DNA from: Promethearchaeota archaeon | GTDB lineage: Archaea > Asgardarchaeota > Lokiarchaeia > Sigyniarchaeales > SOKP01 | Assembly (NCBI GenBank): GCA_019058365.1 | Contig: JAHPZE010000002.1 | Coordinates: 186,001 to 250,000 of the forward strand | DNA length: 64,000 nucleotides | Reading direction: 5' to 3' | Shown here: piece after piece, positions 48,103-56,543 of the stretch | How the letters are laid out: each line of letters starts with the position of its first letter | Position numbering within the stretch: position 1 is the first letter of the stretch | Translations under genes and position numbers: made by a program | The notes under the pieces: generated by a model | Seen by the model: only the letters and a program-made list of their open reading frames with translations | What the model was told of the DNA's origin: nothing | Databases searched by the model: none

Positions 48103-48128
48103 ATAACACTGTTATATAACATTGTTAT
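48103..48128. promoter_or_regulatory. Tandem palindromic operator for the TetR gene
   Basis: Two directly adjacent 13-bp sites, ATAACACTGTTAT (48103-48115) and ATAACATTGTTAT (48116-48128). Each is an inverted repeat ATAACA-N-TGTTAT around a single central base. They lie 13-38 bases upstream of the TetR gene ATG on the minus strand, the expected place for an autoregulatory operator. Confidence 0.85.
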
Positions 48129-48286
48129 ATTTCAATCAATATAAATTTTTCCTTTTTCGTAATAAATGGAAGAGTTAGGAGATTTCAAAATATCTCACCG
48201 GCTAATTTAGTCTTTAGAAGAGACTTAAAATTAATTAAATCTTTAATTTTAATTATTCCATATTAAATCATGATTAAGTGTTAAAT

Positions 48287-48793
48287 ATGAAAGAAAATAT
48301 AGAATTAGAATTAGAAGAATTAATGGAATTGATGAGATATGCTTTTCTCAGATTGGACGGTGCGTGGTTCATGGCTTCAGTTGAAAAATTCGGTTTGAAG
48401 AATGCGACAGAATTAGATATAAAAGCATGGGAGATGTTTTCTGAAAGGTTGGGAAAGAAAATTGCTTCAATAACAAACTTGAAAGGTAATTTATCTCAAA
48501 CTTTGCCAAAACTGATGAAAATCCAACATACACTCATGAATATGAATTCAGAAATAGAAGTTATTAATGAGAGCAAAATGATTCACAGAGTTTTAGAATG
48601 TGAAGTTTGGAGAATGGTTCAGAAAGTATGGACTCAGGATGCAATTCCTTGTCACAAGGTTACACTAGCAAGTATTAGGGGTTTGCTAAAGGGAGCTTTT
48701 CCAGAAAAAGAGTTTATTTTAAAACATAAGAAGAAAATCCCTTTGGGAGATCCTTGTTGTGAGATTGAAATTTCCATTAAAAGCAATAATTAA
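48287..48793 (+). CDS. DUF6125-like / L-2-amino-thiazoline-4-carboxylate hydrolase-like protein
   Basis: About 168 residues from ATG 48287. The phrases LRLDGAWFMASVEKFG and PLGDPCCEIEI resemble a widespread archaeal and clostridial family (DUF6125 or ATC-hydrolase-like). The role is unknown; members often sit near redox or methyltransferase genes. Here it lies between the TetR operator and the ArsA-like gene, convergent with the latter (stops about 20 bases apart). Confidence 0.65.
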   Translation: MKENIELELEELMELMRYAFLRLDGAWFMASVEKFGLKNATELDIKAWEMFSERLGKKIASITNLKGNLSQTLPKLMKIQHTLMNMNSEIEVINESKMIHRVLECEVWRMVQKVWTQDAIPCHKVTLASIRGLLKGAFPEKEFILKHKKKIPLGDPCCEIEISIKSNN

Positions 48794-48814
48794 AGTATTT
48801 TTATAAAAATTTTT

Positions 48815-49840
48815 CTATACTTTTGGGTATAAAATTTCATCAGCAGAGATATTTTCTCCGTAAACTTCGAAAGCAAGATTTCTCAATCCATCTAATCCAA
48901 TAGGTTCTTCTCTAAGCTTTTCTGATTCCCAAATTTTTAACTTTTTAAATTCTTTTTTAATTTCTAATGTATATTTTAGTTGTTGTAATCTAATCTTAGT
49001 ACAAAAATCACATTTTTTTGGTTCTGGAGTAATCATATTAATATGAACGCCCTCTAATTTAATATATCGCATTGTTAAGTCTCTAGCTCTTTTTATTTCT
49101 TCAAAACTTGGTTTTTCAGCTATAGTTACTAATCTAAGTGACCCTATATCATGAATTAGATCTGATATTCTTTCTCCTCGTCTTTCTAATTCAACAATCA
49201 TATTAAAAATCTCTTTTCCCAATTCTCGTCTTTTTTCATAATTATCAAATGGTTTGATTATATTTCTCCACACTTTTGAAACATTTCGAATCGCACCCTT
49301 AATAGAATTATAAAAATTTAATGAGTACTTAAGCATTACTTTGACCTGGTCTTCAGGAATCTCAAAAAGAGTAATCATGTTTGCCGTTGGAGGAAAATCT
49401 GCAATTATTATATCAAATTGAATTTCTTGAGTATTAATATCTTCAGCATCTAATATTTTTTGAAAAAACATTGCATTTTTTAGTGCTAATGGAATAGAAT
49501 CAGCTGTAAATGTAGTATCTATAAATTTCTCGATTTGAGGAATCATCCCTACTAAAGGCATTTGACTCATAAGGATTTTCATTTTTTCTATTAACTCTTT
49601 AGTATATTTCTTAGCATAACTATCAGCATCAGGTTCTATTCCCCAAAGATTTTTTGTTAGCTGAGTTAGTTTATTTCCAATCTCTATTTGGAATAAGTCA
49701 CTAAGATTATGAGCCATATCAAAAGAAATTAGAAGAATATTTTTATAAGGAAGTAAATCTGAAAGTAATACTGCTGTAGAAGCGCTAATCGAACTCTTTC
49801 CTACCCCTCCTTTTCCACCTAAAACAATAATTTTTTCCAT
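48815..49840 (-). CDS. ArsA/Get3-family ATPase
   Basis: 341 residues with the deviant Walker A GGKGGVGKSS (about 8-17), switch I DMAHNLSD (Asp instead of the usual DPAH), switch II IADFPPTANMI and a CDFCTKIRLQQ zinc-type pair. The family includes ArsA, Get3/TRC40 and archaeal homologues that bind tail-anchored proteins. Because a CxxC is present and there is no arsenite operon, a Get3-like role is more likely. A decayed copy of the 3' end of this gene lies at 46488-46562. The ATG at 49838-49840 is clear. Confidence 0.85.
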   Translation of the reverse strand: MEKIIVLGGKGGVGKSSISASTAVLLSDLLPYKNILLISFDMAHNLSDLFQIEIGNKLTQLTKNLWGIEPDADSYAKKYTKELIEKMKILMSQMPLVGMIPQIEKFIDTTFTADSIPLALKNAMFFQKILDAEDINTQEIQFDIIIADFPPTANMITLFEIPEDQVKVMLKYSLNFYNSIKGAIRNVSKVWRNIIKPFDNYEKRRELGKEIFNMIVELERRGERISDLIHDIGSLRLVTIAEKPSFEEIKRARDLTMRYIKLEGVHINMITPEPKKCDFCTKIRLQQLKYTLEIKKEFKKLKIWESEKLREEPIGLDGLRNLAFEVYGENISADEILYPKV

Positions 49841-50393
49841 ATTTCGATTTTAATTTAGAAAGTCTGATTTATTATATCAAAAACAAAAATAACATAAAAA
49901 ACTAACCAAATAGCAATAATTTCAATATTAATATTCTTTCATCAAGAATTAGCAAAAAATAAATATCTTGAACGATTTTATTAATATAGAATATTAAAAA
50001 TTATCAAAAATATTAATTAAATCATCAATTATATTAATTAGTTATATCAATACATCATAATTCTTAATCAAATATATAAATTCATTAAATAATTTTATAA
50101 ATTAAATAACGCAATTAATAGAATAAATCAAATAAACAATTAATTAAAAAAATTATCAATTCAGTAAATCAAAATTATTGTTCAGACTTATAATAAACCA
50201 TAAGAAGTAGATCTATATTTCAAGCTTAATAAAAATTCATAGATTTCATTAAAAGACTAAAAATTCAAGATTTTAGTTAGAAATAATTAATTTAGTATTG
50301 GTTCTAAATCAAATGGATAGAATCTGCTTCTACTTTATAAGTATCACTTTATATTTTGATTTATTGGAGATTTAAACAAATCAAAAAAAAGAA
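49841..50393. other. Extremely AT-rich divergent intergenic region
   Basis: 553 bases between the ArsA-like gene and dnaG, with long runs of only A and T (for example 50010-50150). I see no open frame and no ORB-type origin repeat. It must hold the two divergent promoters. Its low melting stability could mark an origin or an insulator, but there is no specific evidence. Confidence 0.45.
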
Positions 50394-51578
50394 GTGATAA
50401 AAATTACAAATCAATCAGAATTTACTACAAAATATATTATTGAAGTTAAGTTCAAAATTATGGGTGTAGTTGAGAAATCAGATATCGTTGGAGCAATATT
50501 TGGGCAAACGGAAGGTCTTCTATTAGATCTTGATTTAAGGGATTTACAGAAGTCGGGAAGGATTGGTAGAATAGAGGTTGAAAATGAATCAAAAGAAGGA
50601 ATTTCGAAAGGTATTATAAATATTCCATCCTCTTTAACGAGAAAGGAAACTGCATTATTGGCAGCAACTGTTGAAACTGTTTCTCGTGTGGGGCCATGCG
50701 AAGCAGAAATTACACTTATCGAAATTCGGGATGTTCGCGAAACTAAACGACAACAAATAATAGAAAGAGCAGCAGAACTTTTAAAAGAATGGGATCAAAA
50801 ATCCCTAGAACAAAGTGAGATAGAAGAACAAATTGATACAGATATAAAACTTGGAGAGATTATTTCATGGGGCTCAGAAAGTCTTCCTGCAGGCCCAGAA
50901 GTGGATAGTAATCCAGAATTAATTATTGTAGAAGGTCGAGCTGATGTTTTAAATCTATTAAGAATTGGAGTTAAAAACACGATTGCCGTTCAAGGAACTC
51001 AAGTTCCAAAGTCAGTAATTAAATTAGCTAAACAAAAAAAATCAGTAATAGCATTTGTCGATGGAGACCGTGGTGGAACGATTATTCTTAATGAATTATT
51101 ACAAGTTGCTAAGATTGATCATGTAGCTAGGGCTCCTAATGGATCGGAAGTAGAAGAATTAACCCGAAAGCAGATGATAAAAGCATTGCAAAACAAAAAA
51201 CCAGCAAAAACTTTTAAAGTTATGAAAGAAAAAGATAAAATTCAAAAAAGAAATGGCGATATTGATGGAAGTATTCAGAAAATTTTAAAAAAATTAAAAA
51301 TAAAAGATGAAACAGTAATTATTAAAGCTATACAGAATATACAACCAGGTTTTGCTATTGGATTTAATAAGGCTCTTGAAAAATTATTTGATATGCCCGT
51401 AGGTGAAATTTTCGAAAAAATTAGAAATTTTAAAGATACCCAGTATTTAATAATTGATGGTATTTTGTCAAAAAGGCTCCTTTCACTTTCAATCAATATG
51501 AAAATTAAATTAATTGTAAGTAAAAATAAAGAAGAAGAATTAGTTATTCCAGAAAATATCTTAGTCTGGTTCTTTTAA
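50394..51578 (+). CDS. dnaG: Archaeal DnaG-like primase/exosome protein
   Basis: 394 residues. SEFTTKYIIEVKFKIMGVVE and SDIVGAIFGQTEGLLL are the archaeal DnaG N-terminal signatures; the TOPRIM domain has IVEGRADVLNL (Glu) and AFVDGDRGG (DxD). Archaeal DnaG binds RNA with the exosome and can synthesise primers in vitro. The start is GTG at 50394. It is convergent with secE. Confidence 0.93.
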   Translation: MIKITNQSEFTTKYIIEVKFKIMGVVEKSDIVGAIFGQTEGLLLDLDLRDLQKSGRIGRIEVENESKEGISKGIINIPSSLTRKETALLAATVETVSRVGPCEAEITLIEIRDVRETKRQQIIERAAELLKEWDQKSLEQSEIEEQIDTDIKLGEIISWGSESLPAGPEVDSNPELIIVEGRADVLNLLRIGVKNTIAVQGTQVPKSVIKLAKQKKSVIAFVDGDRGGTIILNELLQVAKIDHVARAPNGSEVEELTRKQMIKALQNKKPAKTFKVMKEKDKIQKRNGDIDGSIQKILKKLKIKDETVIIKAIQNIQPGFAIGFNKALEKLFDMPVGEIFEKIRNFKDTQYLIIDGILSKRLLSLSINMKIKLIVSKNKEEELVIPENILVWFF

Positions 51579-51592
51579 AAATTTACTTCATC

Positions 51593-51829
51593 TCAACCAA
51601 TAGGTATAATTTGAAAAATTGATTGAAATATATATGAAACTGCACCTAAAAGGATAATACCTATCGCACAAATTTTGAATACTAAGAAATATTCTTTTTT
51701 TGTAGGTTTATTTGCAATTTTAATTATTCTTTTTGAGTTTTGGAAGAATGAAACCAGTCTTTCATATAATCCTGGTTTTTTCTGTTTGTTAGTCTTCGAA
51801 TAATTCTCATATTTCGGATAATTTGACAC
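51593..51829 (-). CDS. secE: SecE / Sec61-gamma translocase subunit
   Basis: 78 residues with one C-terminal membrane helix (about 50-72) and the amphipathic SFFQNSKRIIKIANKPTKKE segment, the conserved SecE/Sec61-gamma layout. It clamps SecY in the protein-conducting channel. The first 20 residues are polar. It lies directly downstream of ftsY in the same direction, so the secretion genes are together. The start is GTG at 51827-51829. Confidence 0.9.
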   Translation of the reverse strand: MSNYPKYENYSKTNKQKKPGLYERLVSFFQNSKRIIKIANKPTKKEYFLVFKICAIGIILLGAVSYIFQSIFQIIPIG

Positions 51830-51891
51830 AATAAAAAAAAAGTACAGTTAGATAAAAAAGTTATCTTTTATGACGGTTATTTAAATTAGGA

Positions 51892-52782
51892 TTATATAAT
51901 TTCGAGTATGTTTGTGATAAATAGATCTCGATTAAAAGGGTCTAAATTTTCATAATTCTGCCCTGTCCCTAAAAAAATGATGGGTTTTTTTGTTTCAAAG
52001 GAAATTGACAATGCGGCACCACCTTTTGCATCAGCATCAAATTTTGTTAAAATATTGGCATCAATACCAACATGTTTTTTAAACTCTTTTGCTTGAAAAA
52101 GAGCATCATTACCTGCTAAAGAGTCACCCACAAATATACGACAATCAGGTTGAGCAATTCTACAAATTTTTTGTATTTCTATCATCAAATTTTTATCTGT
52201 AACTTGTCTTCCGGCTGTATCGATTAAAACCACATTTATATTTTTTGCTTTTGCGTGCTCTATAGCATCATACGCAACTGAAGCAGGATCTGATTTATAT
52301 TCATGCTTTATAACTCGTATTCCTACATTCTCCATGTGATAAGATAATTGCTCGATTGCTGCGGCTCGAAATGTATCTGCTGCAGCAGCAACAATTGAGA
52401 AACCATGTTTTTTTAAAAAATAAGCGATCTTTGCCATAGTGGTAGTTTTTCCTGTACCATTAACTCCAAGAAATAAAATTACATAAGGTTCACTTTTTTT
52501 CTTAATTTCTGCGATTAAATCAATTTCTTCTTCAGGTGTTAAGATCTCAGTTATAGTATCTTTTAAAGTTTCAAATAATTTCTTTTGGGTTGATTTTAAA
52601 CGCCCTATTTGTTCTCCTTTAAAAGATTCAACAATCCTATTACAAATTTCATCGGCAGTGTCAATAGCTACATCGTTACTTAAAAGAAGTAATTTTAGAT
52701 CATTAATGGCATCATCTAACTTTTTTTCTGTTAAAGTTTTTTTAACAAATGATGAAAATGTGTTTTTTAGTTTCTCGAGCAT
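51892..52782 (-). CDS. ftsY: SRP receptor FtsY
   Basis: 296 residues: N domain helices (KTLTEKKLDDAINDLKLLLL), then GTPase motifs GVNGTGKTTTM (G1), DTFRAAAIEQL, DTAGRQ (G3) and TKFDADAKGG (G4). It docks signal recognition particle-ribosome complexes at the membrane. No long acidic A domain is present. It follows the prefoldin gene by about 65 bases in the classic archaeal gene order. Confidence 0.95.
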   Translation of the reverse strand: MLEKLKNTFSSFVKKTLTEKKLDDAINDLKLLLLSNDVAIDTADEICNRIVESFKGEQIGRLKSTQKKLFETLKDTITEILTPEEEIDLIAEIKKKSEPYVILFLGVNGTGKTTTMAKIAYFLKKHGFSIVAAAADTFRAAAIEQLSYHMENVGIRVIKHEYKSDPASVAYDAIEHAKAKNINVVLIDTAGRQVTDKNLMIEIQKICRIAQPDCRIFVGDSLAGNDALFQAKEFKKHVGIDANILTKFDADAKGGAALSISFETKKPIIFLGTGQNYENLDPFNRDLFITNILEII

Positions 52783-52847
52783 TTATTTCTCCGTAGAATT
52801 GTGAAAAATAATTAAGATTATAACAAGTTTAATATAAAAAATTATTC

Positions 52848-53258
52848 TTATGTGTAATTTCTTTGAATATTTTGAGAAATTTCTTTAAGGTTTAGATCTA
52901 TATTTTGTATTTGTGTGGTTAAAAACTGTACTTGTTCATTATGTTGTTCAATTAATTTATTAAGAAATTCAAGGGCTCCATCTAAATCCTTCTCAATGAA
53001 TACATCTTGAGTTACAGCTAATAAAACTTTCTCTGGTTCTTTAATAGATGCCTTAGTATATACTAATCCTCCAATTGGAACAAGAATTTCATCATTTTCA
53101 TTTATTCCCTCTTTTAAGTTTTCAATGGTTCTCTTAGTATTCAAAACATTTGCTAAAGAGGCATTTATCATTTCTAATTGATTCTGAAACATTTCGCTTT
53201 GTTCTTTAAAGTATCGAAATTTTAATAATTGTTCTTGGTACTCTTGAGATTGTTCCAT
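52848..53258 (-). CDS. pfdA: Prefoldin alpha subunit
   Basis: About 136 residues from ATG at 53256-53258 (a TTG lies nine bases upstream). Two long coiled coils (about 1-45 and 95-136) flank the beta hairpin GGLVYTKASIKEPEKVL that oligomerises. Prefoldin passes nascent proteins to the chaperonin. The gene sits between LX and ftsY, as in many archaea. Confidence 0.92.
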   Translation of the reverse strand: MEQSQEYQEQLLKFRYFKEQSEMFQNQLEMINASLANVLNTKRTIENLKEGINENDEILVPIGGLVYTKASIKEPEKVLLAVTQDVFIEKDLDGALEFLNKLIEQHNEQVQFLTTQIQNIDLNLKEISQNIQRNYT

Positions 53259-53288
53259 CTTTATCAAATCTTTTAGTAGTTTTCTTGA

Positions 53289-53516
53289 TTATTCTGATAA
53301 TTCTCGGATGAGATAATCTTGAGATTCTTCTAGAGATATTTCTCCAATTTCTTGAATGTTGATTTGACGTCTGTAAATTCCAATTGAGGTAATTTGAGAT
53401 AGTACTTTTTCAAGAGCCTCTTCTTCTTTCAAGGCACGTACTTCTTTTCTAAATAAATACTTTTTATGATCTTTATTATAATTACCAATAATTCTGAAAA
53501 TTTTAATCTCTGACAT
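53289..53516 (-). CDS. Ribosomal protein LX (eL20/L18a)
   Basis: 75 residues. IFRIIGNYNKDHKKYLFRKE and EEALEKVLSQITSIGIYRRQ match LX/L18Ae of archaea. It lies between prefoldin and aIF6, with 30 bases between its stop and the pfdA start. Function as a large-subunit protein follows from the family. Confidence 0.9.
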   Translation of the reverse strand: MSEIKIFRIIGNYNKDHKKYLFRKEVRALKEEEALEKVLSQITSIGIYRRQINIQEIGEISLEESQDYLIRELSE

Positions 53517-53654
53517 AACTTATTTAAACCACTGTTTCAAAGCTTTTAAAATACGATAATATTTCTAAAAATATTAAATTTTGTATTTCAATCCATGTAG
53601 GATTTTAAAGCAAATTAGATATAAATAAAGAGATCGCAAATTTTTATATCTAGT

Positions 53655-54323
53655 CTATAAATGTAAAACACTTGTAATACGCATTAATTCGGGACCAGTA
53701 CAATTAACCCCAAAAATTCCGCTCTCATCGTTAACTATTGCTCCAGACCTTAAATAAGGCACTCCACGATTTACAGTCGATACATCCACTTCATCGACCT
53801 TTAGAATGGAAGATATAATTTCGATTTCACTATCAGTTGATAGAGGATGTACTAAGCAACCAAAATTATTCGCTAATGAGATTGATCCGGGGAGATAATA
53901 GTCCGCAAATTCGTAAATAACAACCTCAACATTTAGAATATCTTCAATCTCTGTTTTATAATTTTCTAAGAAAGAGCTGATTATTGCGCCTTTATCGTTA
54001 CATAAGATTAAATTACCAAAAGCATTATCAATTGATTTTAGAACTCCAATTTGGCTCGATTCTTTCACATGTAGTTCTAAATTATTAAGCTCATCTTCTC
54101 TTATAATATGTGGTACTATTATCCCGTATTTATTTGACGCTGTATATACACCTAATAAATTAGAATTATTAATTGTAAGAGGATAAAATGGAGCCTTAAA
54201 AGTGGTTTTAAATTTCTCCAGTAATGTGCTCAGTAATGTTGGAGGATAAAGAATAAATGAATTATTGGCAGCTAGATATACTCCAATTAAACTTCGACCA
54301 AAAATCTGGGCTCTAAGGATCAT
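53655..54323 (-). CDS. eif6: Translation factor aIF6
   Basis: 222 residues with five repeats of the aIF6 propeller fold (for example GVYLAANNSFILYPP, GVYTASNKYGIIVPH, SLANNFGCLVHP). It keeps the large ribosomal subunit from joining prematurely. The gene is in the usual cluster with L31e and LX. The ATG at 54321-54323 is a clear start. Confidence 0.93.
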   Translation of the reverse strand: MILRAQIFGRSLIGVYLAANNSFILYPPTLLSTLLEKFKTTFKAPFYPLTINNSNLLGVYTASNKYGIIVPHIIREDELNNLELHVKESSQIGVLKSIDNAFGNLILCNDKGAIISSFLENYKTEIEDILNVEVVIYEFADYYLPGSISLANNFGCLVHPLSTDSEIEIISSILKVDEVDVSTVNRGVPYLRSGAIVNDESGIFGVNCTGPELMRITSVLHL

Positions 54324-54453
54324 TATTCTATTTTTAATTTGTGAATTGCTTAATTTTTGCTATTGATATTTTTGAGATTTGATTTTAATTCTTTAAATTA
54401 TATGTTTTAAAATGAGTATACTATTTTTGAATTCCTATAAAATTTAATTACCC

Positions 54454-54906
54454 CTACCCTAAATAAACGACTACTAATCCATCAATATTCTTTGTTGCCC
54501 TAACTTTTAACTTTCGTGGAGGTTTTTGAGTGGAACGTTCCCAAATCTTCTCATTAACTTCTTGAGTTATTACTAAAGATTCTGGTTTAAAGTGACGCGT
54601 CATGTATTCTCTAAGATACCTAACTGCTTTATTAGCTCGTTTATGTCTAGGCCCTTTTCGAGCTTTAGCAAGAGGAACTATGTATATTCTCTCATCTATA
54701 ATCTCTTCTTTAGGAGCTTCCTCTTCCTCAATTTCTTCTCGTTCTTCAACTCCCTCTTCAAAAATTTCACTTATTTCTTCTTCCTCAGAAATTTCATCCA
54801 GACCAAATTCTTCTATTTCTTCAATTTCTTCTGGTTCTTCAACTTCAGAATCTACTAATTCTTCTTCTAGATCATCTAAACTAATTTCTTTTTCTTTTTT
54901 TGCCAT
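54454..54906 (-). CDS. Ribosomal protein eL31 with long acidic N-terminal extension
   Basis: 150 residues. Residues about 72-150 are a normal L31e (RIYIVPLAKARKGPRHKRAN; LREYMTRHFKPESLVITQEV; VRATKNIDGLVVVYL). The first 70 are very acidic, rich in Glu-Glu-Ile repeats and probably unstructured or helical. Standard L31e proteins have about 80-125 residues. An acidic arm on an otherwise basic large-subunit protein is unusual; it could act in assembly or recruit a partner. The ATG at 54904-54906 opens the frame without an internal alternative before the core. Confidence 0.93.
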   Translation of the reverse strand: MAKKEKEISLDDLEEELVDSEVEEPEEIEEIEEFGLDEISEEEEISEIFEEGVEEREEIEEEEAPKEEIIDERIYIVPLAKARKGPRHKRANKAVRYLREYMTRHFKPESLVITQEVNEKIWERSTQKPPRKLKVRATKNIDGLVVVYLG

Positions 54907-54933
54907 CTTATTTCAGATTCTTTTTTTTCTTAA

Positions 54934-55095
54934 TCAATCTCTTTTTAGTCGAGCATTCCTCCATGTTCTTTTCGAATAGGGACTATCTCTCACTCTACGA
55001 TTTGTTTTTATAGTAATCCAATTTGGAATTGTTTGACTTTGTTTAGCCTTTTTTGCTCTTCGCAATTTAGAAGGCAAATTCTTATTTCTCGCCAT
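54934..55095 (-). CDS. Ribosomal protein eL39 (53 residues)
   Basis: A 53-residue gene too short for most ORF cut-offs. The protein reads MARNKNLPSKLRRAKKAKQS at the start and continues with TIPNWITIKTNRRVRDSPYS before the basic end TWRNARLKRD. NWITIKTNRR and the Trp/Arg-rich tail are typical of eL39, which lines the polypeptide exit tunnel. ATG is at 55093-55095 and TGA at 54934-54936. It lies between PDCD5 and L31e, its usual place. Confidence 0.95.
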   Translation of the reverse strand: MARNKNLPSKLRRAKKAKQSQTIPNWITIKTNRRVRDSPYSKRTWRNARLKRD

Positions 55096-55131
55096 AATTT
55101 CTGATCTCTTAAATATTTCTGTTTTTTGTAA

Positions 55132-55473
55132 TTATTTTTTAATATTAAATTCTTTTTTTTTTCCTATTGAAGAAATTTGTTCTAATAACTTTTTAAATGC
55201 ATTATCTGGTAAAGGTGTTGCACCTCTTAATTGTCCTGATTGAAATAATTGAATCAATTCTAACTCAATTTGTTCTGCGAATTGTGGTTTAACCATCCGA
55301 ATATTTTCTAATCTTTGCCTTCCTTCTTGGCTTAATATCTTCCTCATCAACAGATATTTTTTATTTTCAAACTCTTTTTGCTGAGCTTCTGAGATTTGTT
55401 GTTGTGCTGCTTGTTGTCTTAATTCTGCTAATTTTCTTTTTCTGATATTATCTAATTCTTCTTCGTCACTCAC
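55132..55473 (-). CDS. PDCD5-family DNA-binding protein
   Basis: 113 residues beginning SDEEELDNIRKRKLAELRQQ, with a three-helix core (RKILSQEGRQRLENIRMVKP). It is the archaeal homologue of eukaryotic PDCD5, a conserved protein that binds DNA or protein partners; the archaeal role is not settled. The start is GTG at 55471-55473. It sits between S19e and L39e as in most archaea. Confidence 0.92.
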   Translation of the reverse strand: MSDEEELDNIRKRKLAELRQQAAQQQISEAQQKEFENKKYLLMRKILSQEGRQRLENIRMVKPQFAEQIELELIQLFQSGQLRGATPLPDNAFKKLLEQISSIGKKKEFNIKK

Positions 55474-55504
55474 AATAACTCCCTAAATTTTACAAATTTT
55501 ATAT

Positions 55505-55924
55505 TTAATGCCTTAAAATTGCATAAGCTGTTCGTTCTAATAAACTTGTACCTTCTGTGGAGACGGTTCTTCCTTCTTTTTCCATCTTGTCAATTAACTT
55601 TGCATTCTCTAACTGTTGCAAAGCTACTCTTATTATTTTTCCACTTCCTTTTGCAGAATGATTCAGCCCTGGTCCTCTTCGATTTCTCCCACCATAAAAT
55701 TTCCTAAGTTTATTTACACCTATTGGTTCAAATTTCTTTACTTTTCTAAGAATTGAAGCACATCTGATAAACCAAAAATTTTCAGTGTCTTCTGGTGCTA
55801 ATTCTTTAAAAAATGCTGTTTTCCAAAACTCTGAACCTTTTGGAGGAGAAATTTCTGGATAACCTTTTAATTTTTCTGCTAATGTTTTTACAAGTTTTTC
55901 CGGTTGAACAACAAATATAGACAT
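55505..55924 (-). CDS. Ribosomal protein eS19
   Basis: 139 residues with NFWFIRCASILRKVKKFEPI, then KFYGGRNRRGPGLNHSAKGS and ALQQLENAKLIDKM. These match eS19. It opens the cluster S19e-PDCD5-L39e-L31e-aIF6-LX-prefoldin-FtsY-SecE, all on the minus strand, which is almost certainly a co-regulated unit. ATG is at 55922-55924. Confidence 0.95.
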   Translation of the reverse strand: MSIFVVQPEKLVKTLAEKLKGYPEISPPKGSEFWKTAFFKELAPEDTENFWFIRCASILRKVKKFEPIGVNKLRKFYGGRNRRGPGLNHSAKGSGKIIRVALQQLENAKLIDKMEKEGRTVSTEGTSLLERTAYAILRH

Positions 55925-56043
55925 ACATTAAAAAAAGAACTTAAAATTAAAAATTTTATTATTTTAGGAACAAAATATGGGTTATACCGAAGATTTTAAA
56001 CAGTGAAAAGTCCAAATGGTTAGATGTTTAATATTTGCTATCG

Positions 56044-56526
56044 TCAGCTTATTAAGTTTGATTTTTCAAATTGATATCCTTCAAGGACTTTCAAACCCTC
56101 TTCTATTAATACAGGGCCGATGATTTCTATCCACTGGTGAGGTTTAAGAAGGGTTCGACAATCTGTTTTGGTCGATCCGCCACTGATCTTTTGGAGTATT
56201 TTTTGCGAAACGCTAAAGACGATCTTGGTGATCCGCGCCCAAAACACCGCTCCTGAGCAAAGCATACATGGTTCCGCACTACAATACAAGCTAAATCCTT
56301 CCAAGTTCATAAGTTTGTTCCTTTGACAATAATCCCGAATTAGCAGATTTTCTGCATGCGCGGTAGGGTCAGAAGTGGCATAAATCTGATTCCCTCTTTC
56401 TGCTACGATCTCATTATTTTTGACTAGTATAGCACCAAACGGTTCTTGTCCATTCTCTCGTGCTTGCTTAGCCAATTGGATGGCACGTCGTAGAAAAAAT
56501 TCGTCTCTTTCATTCATAATAATCAT
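56044..56526 (-). CDS. Guanine deaminase-like nucleoside/base deaminase
   Basis: 160 residues of the cytidine deaminase fold: TAHAEN (His57, Glu59) and EPCMLCSGAVFWARI (Cys87, Cys90) bind catalytic zinc. FGAILVKNNEIVAERGNQ and the C-terminal layout fit bacterial guanine deaminase (GuaD) better than tRNA deaminase. The DNA is visibly richer in GC than the flanking r-protein genes, suggesting recent transfer. It is 17 bases downstream of the phosphorylase gene and probably co-transcribed with it. Confidence 0.85.
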   Translation of the reverse strand: MIIMNERDEFFLRRAIQLAKQARENGQEPFGAILVKNNEIVAERGNQIYATSDPTAHAENLLIRDYCQRNKLMNLEGFSLYCSAEPCMLCSGAVFWARITKIVFSVSQKILQKISGGSTKTDCRTLLKPHQWIEIIGPVLIEEGLKVLEGYQFEKSNLIS

Positions 56527-56543
56527 TCCGAGTTATAGTGGTG

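Noticed and set aside
48815..49840. ArsA-like gene as arsenic resistance ATPase
   Set aside because: No arsB, arsR or arsD-like genes are near, and the CxxC pair fits Get3-like proteins better.
54592..54979. Long plus-strand frames opposite L31e (Ser- or Phe-rich)
   Set aside because: They are the mirror of Glu-rich codons in the acidic arm of L31e on the minus strand.
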